This document shows, one piece after another, positions 5,225 through 5,786 of a DNA stretch of 5,786 nucleotides (within the stretch, counting starts at the first letter, position 1; each line of letters opens with the position of its first letter). The DNA is from Candidatus Tectimicrobiota bacterium. GTDB taxonomy: Bacteria; UBA8248; JACPRG01. The notes under the pieces were generated by a model. The model saw only the letters and a program-made list of their open reading frames with translations, was not told the origin of the DNA and searched no databases. Location of the stretch: the NCBI GenBank assembly GCA_016190025.1, contig JACPRG010000138.1, forward strand, positions 1 to 5,786, given 5' to 3'. The position numbers and the translations under genes are program-made.

Positions 5225-5786
5225 GTGGATCTCGTGGTGCCGACAAGAAACCGAAAGAAGGCCGATGAGGTCAGGAGGATTCTTCAGGGCCCTCCCATGT
5301 CGATCCTGATCCTGGATGATTTTTCAGGGTGCCCAGAGGTCATTGAAGACGGCCAGACATTCGAGGCGAACGCCGTCAAGAAGGCAGTCGCGGTTGCCCG
5401 ATATACCGGGCAGATGGCACTCGCCGATGATTCTGGCCTCGAGGTGGAGGCGCTCGGCGGGGGGCCGGGCGTATACTCCGCGCGGTATGCGGGTGAGGAC
5501 GCGGACGACGGCAGAAACGTCGGAAAGCTCTTGGAGGACATGCGGTTCGTGCGGGATGGGGAGCGGCGGGCGAAGTTCGTCTGCTGCATCGTGCTTGCCT
5601 CTCCCGATGGCGCGGCGAGAACCTTTGTCGGCACCGTCGCGGGAACATTGGTGAGGGACCCGAGAGGGGCACGCGGGTTCGGCTACGACCCCATTTTTTG
5701 TCCGATGGGAGAGACCAGGACCTTTGGCGAAATGGGAGAGGAAGAAAAGGATGCGATCAGCCACCGGGGGAAGGCGCTCAGAGCGG
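5225..5786 (+). CDS. rdgB: RdgB/HAM1 non-canonical purine NTP pyrophosphatase (right edge truncated)
   Basis: The frame is open from GTG 5225 to the window end: 187 codons, lacking perhaps the last 10-15 residues of a family of about 200. The enzyme hydrolyses ITP, dITP and XTP to monophosphates plus pyrophosphate, cleansing nucleotide pools of deaminated purines in the cytoplasm. Signature motifs are in order: the phosphate-binding TRNRKK at 7-12 (T, N9, K12), TFEANAVKKA (45-54), ADDSGLEVEALGG (67-79) with the catalytic-type Asp68-Asp69, GVYSARYAG (82-90), PRGARGFGYDPIF (146-158) and AISHRGKAL (177-185). TRN instead of TGN is a common variant. In the segment usually written with EG before the Pro-Arg-Gly loop, Ala139 replaces Glu, a minor oddity. 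GTG 5225 places the T-x-N motif at the family's normal distance; ribosome binding sequence before it is weak. It is 10 bases from the SRPBCC gene. Confidence 0.94.
   Translation, partial: MDLVVPTRNRKKADEVRRILQGPPMSILILDDFSGCPEVIEDGQTFEANAVKKAVAVARYTGQMALADDSGLEVEALGGGPGVYSARYAGEDADDGRNVGKLLEDMRFVRDGERRAKFVCCIVLASPDGAARTFVGTVAGTLVRDPRGARGFGYDPIFCPMGETRTFGEMGEEEKDAISHRGKALRA

Noticed and set aside
1..5786. CRISPR array, insertion sequence, tRNA or rRNA gene
   Set aside because: No regularly spaced direct repeats, no transposase-like protein, no T-loop GGTTCGA-type sequence and no rRNA segment were seen.

Overview
The window is a compact stretch of a GC-rich bacterial chromosome (roughly two thirds G+C by eye, strong G/C bias at third codon positions). 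All recognisable genes lie on the + strand with short gaps or 4-base overlaps. The gene set and style would suit a GC-rich environmental lineage such as Methylomirabilota/Rokubacteria or a deltaproteobacterial-type group. That placement is inference only, because no phylogenetic marker is present.

Layout. (1) 1-593: C-terminal part of a radical SAM protein, probably of the B12-binding type, cut by the left edge. (2) 590-1387: a TauE/SafE-family membrane exporter overlapping the previous gene by 4 bases. (3) 1398-1505: a 35-codon reading frame resembling the N-terminus of a 4Fe-4S electron-transfer subunit (CxxCxxC), ending in a 4-base ATGA overlap with the next gene. (4) 1502-2665: a LysR-type regulator of the CysB/CbbR/YeiE kind with an unusual C-terminal tail of about 87 residues. 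(5) 2497-2772: a small frame overlapping that tail, with coding-like codon use and a weak resemblance to MoaD/ThiS sulfur carriers; it is possibly a relic. (6) 2711-2999: an AT-rich island with a 16-base inverted repeat, followed by a GC-rich leader with small hairpins and no gene. (7) 3001-4530: a YeiH-type putative sulfate/sulfite exporter with an unusual N-terminal extension. (8) 4636-5214: an SRPBCC (START-like fold) protein. (9) 5225 to the right edge: RdgB/HAM1 purine-NTP pyrophosphatase, nearly complete and open at the edge.

How it may work together. Two exporter families linked to sulfite, sulfoacetate or sulfate (TauE/SafE and YeiH) flank a LysR regulator of the subfamily that commonly governs sulfur or carbon assimilation. 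In enterobacteria the LysR protein YeiE is paired with YeiH. The simplest reading is a sulfur-oxyanion export or detoxification module, with LysR controlling the downstream yeiH-like gene through the AT-rich palindrome region. The most unusual part is the DNA around the LysR gene: an iron-sulfur-type mini-frame before it and a MoaD-like small frame overlapping its end. This could be the scar of a lost molybdo- or tungsto-enzyme locus, or in the first case a cysteine-rich leader peptide. The SRPBCC and RdgB genes look like housekeeping neighbours unrelated to the sulfur theme. No IS element, CRISPR array, tRNA or rRNA was seen.
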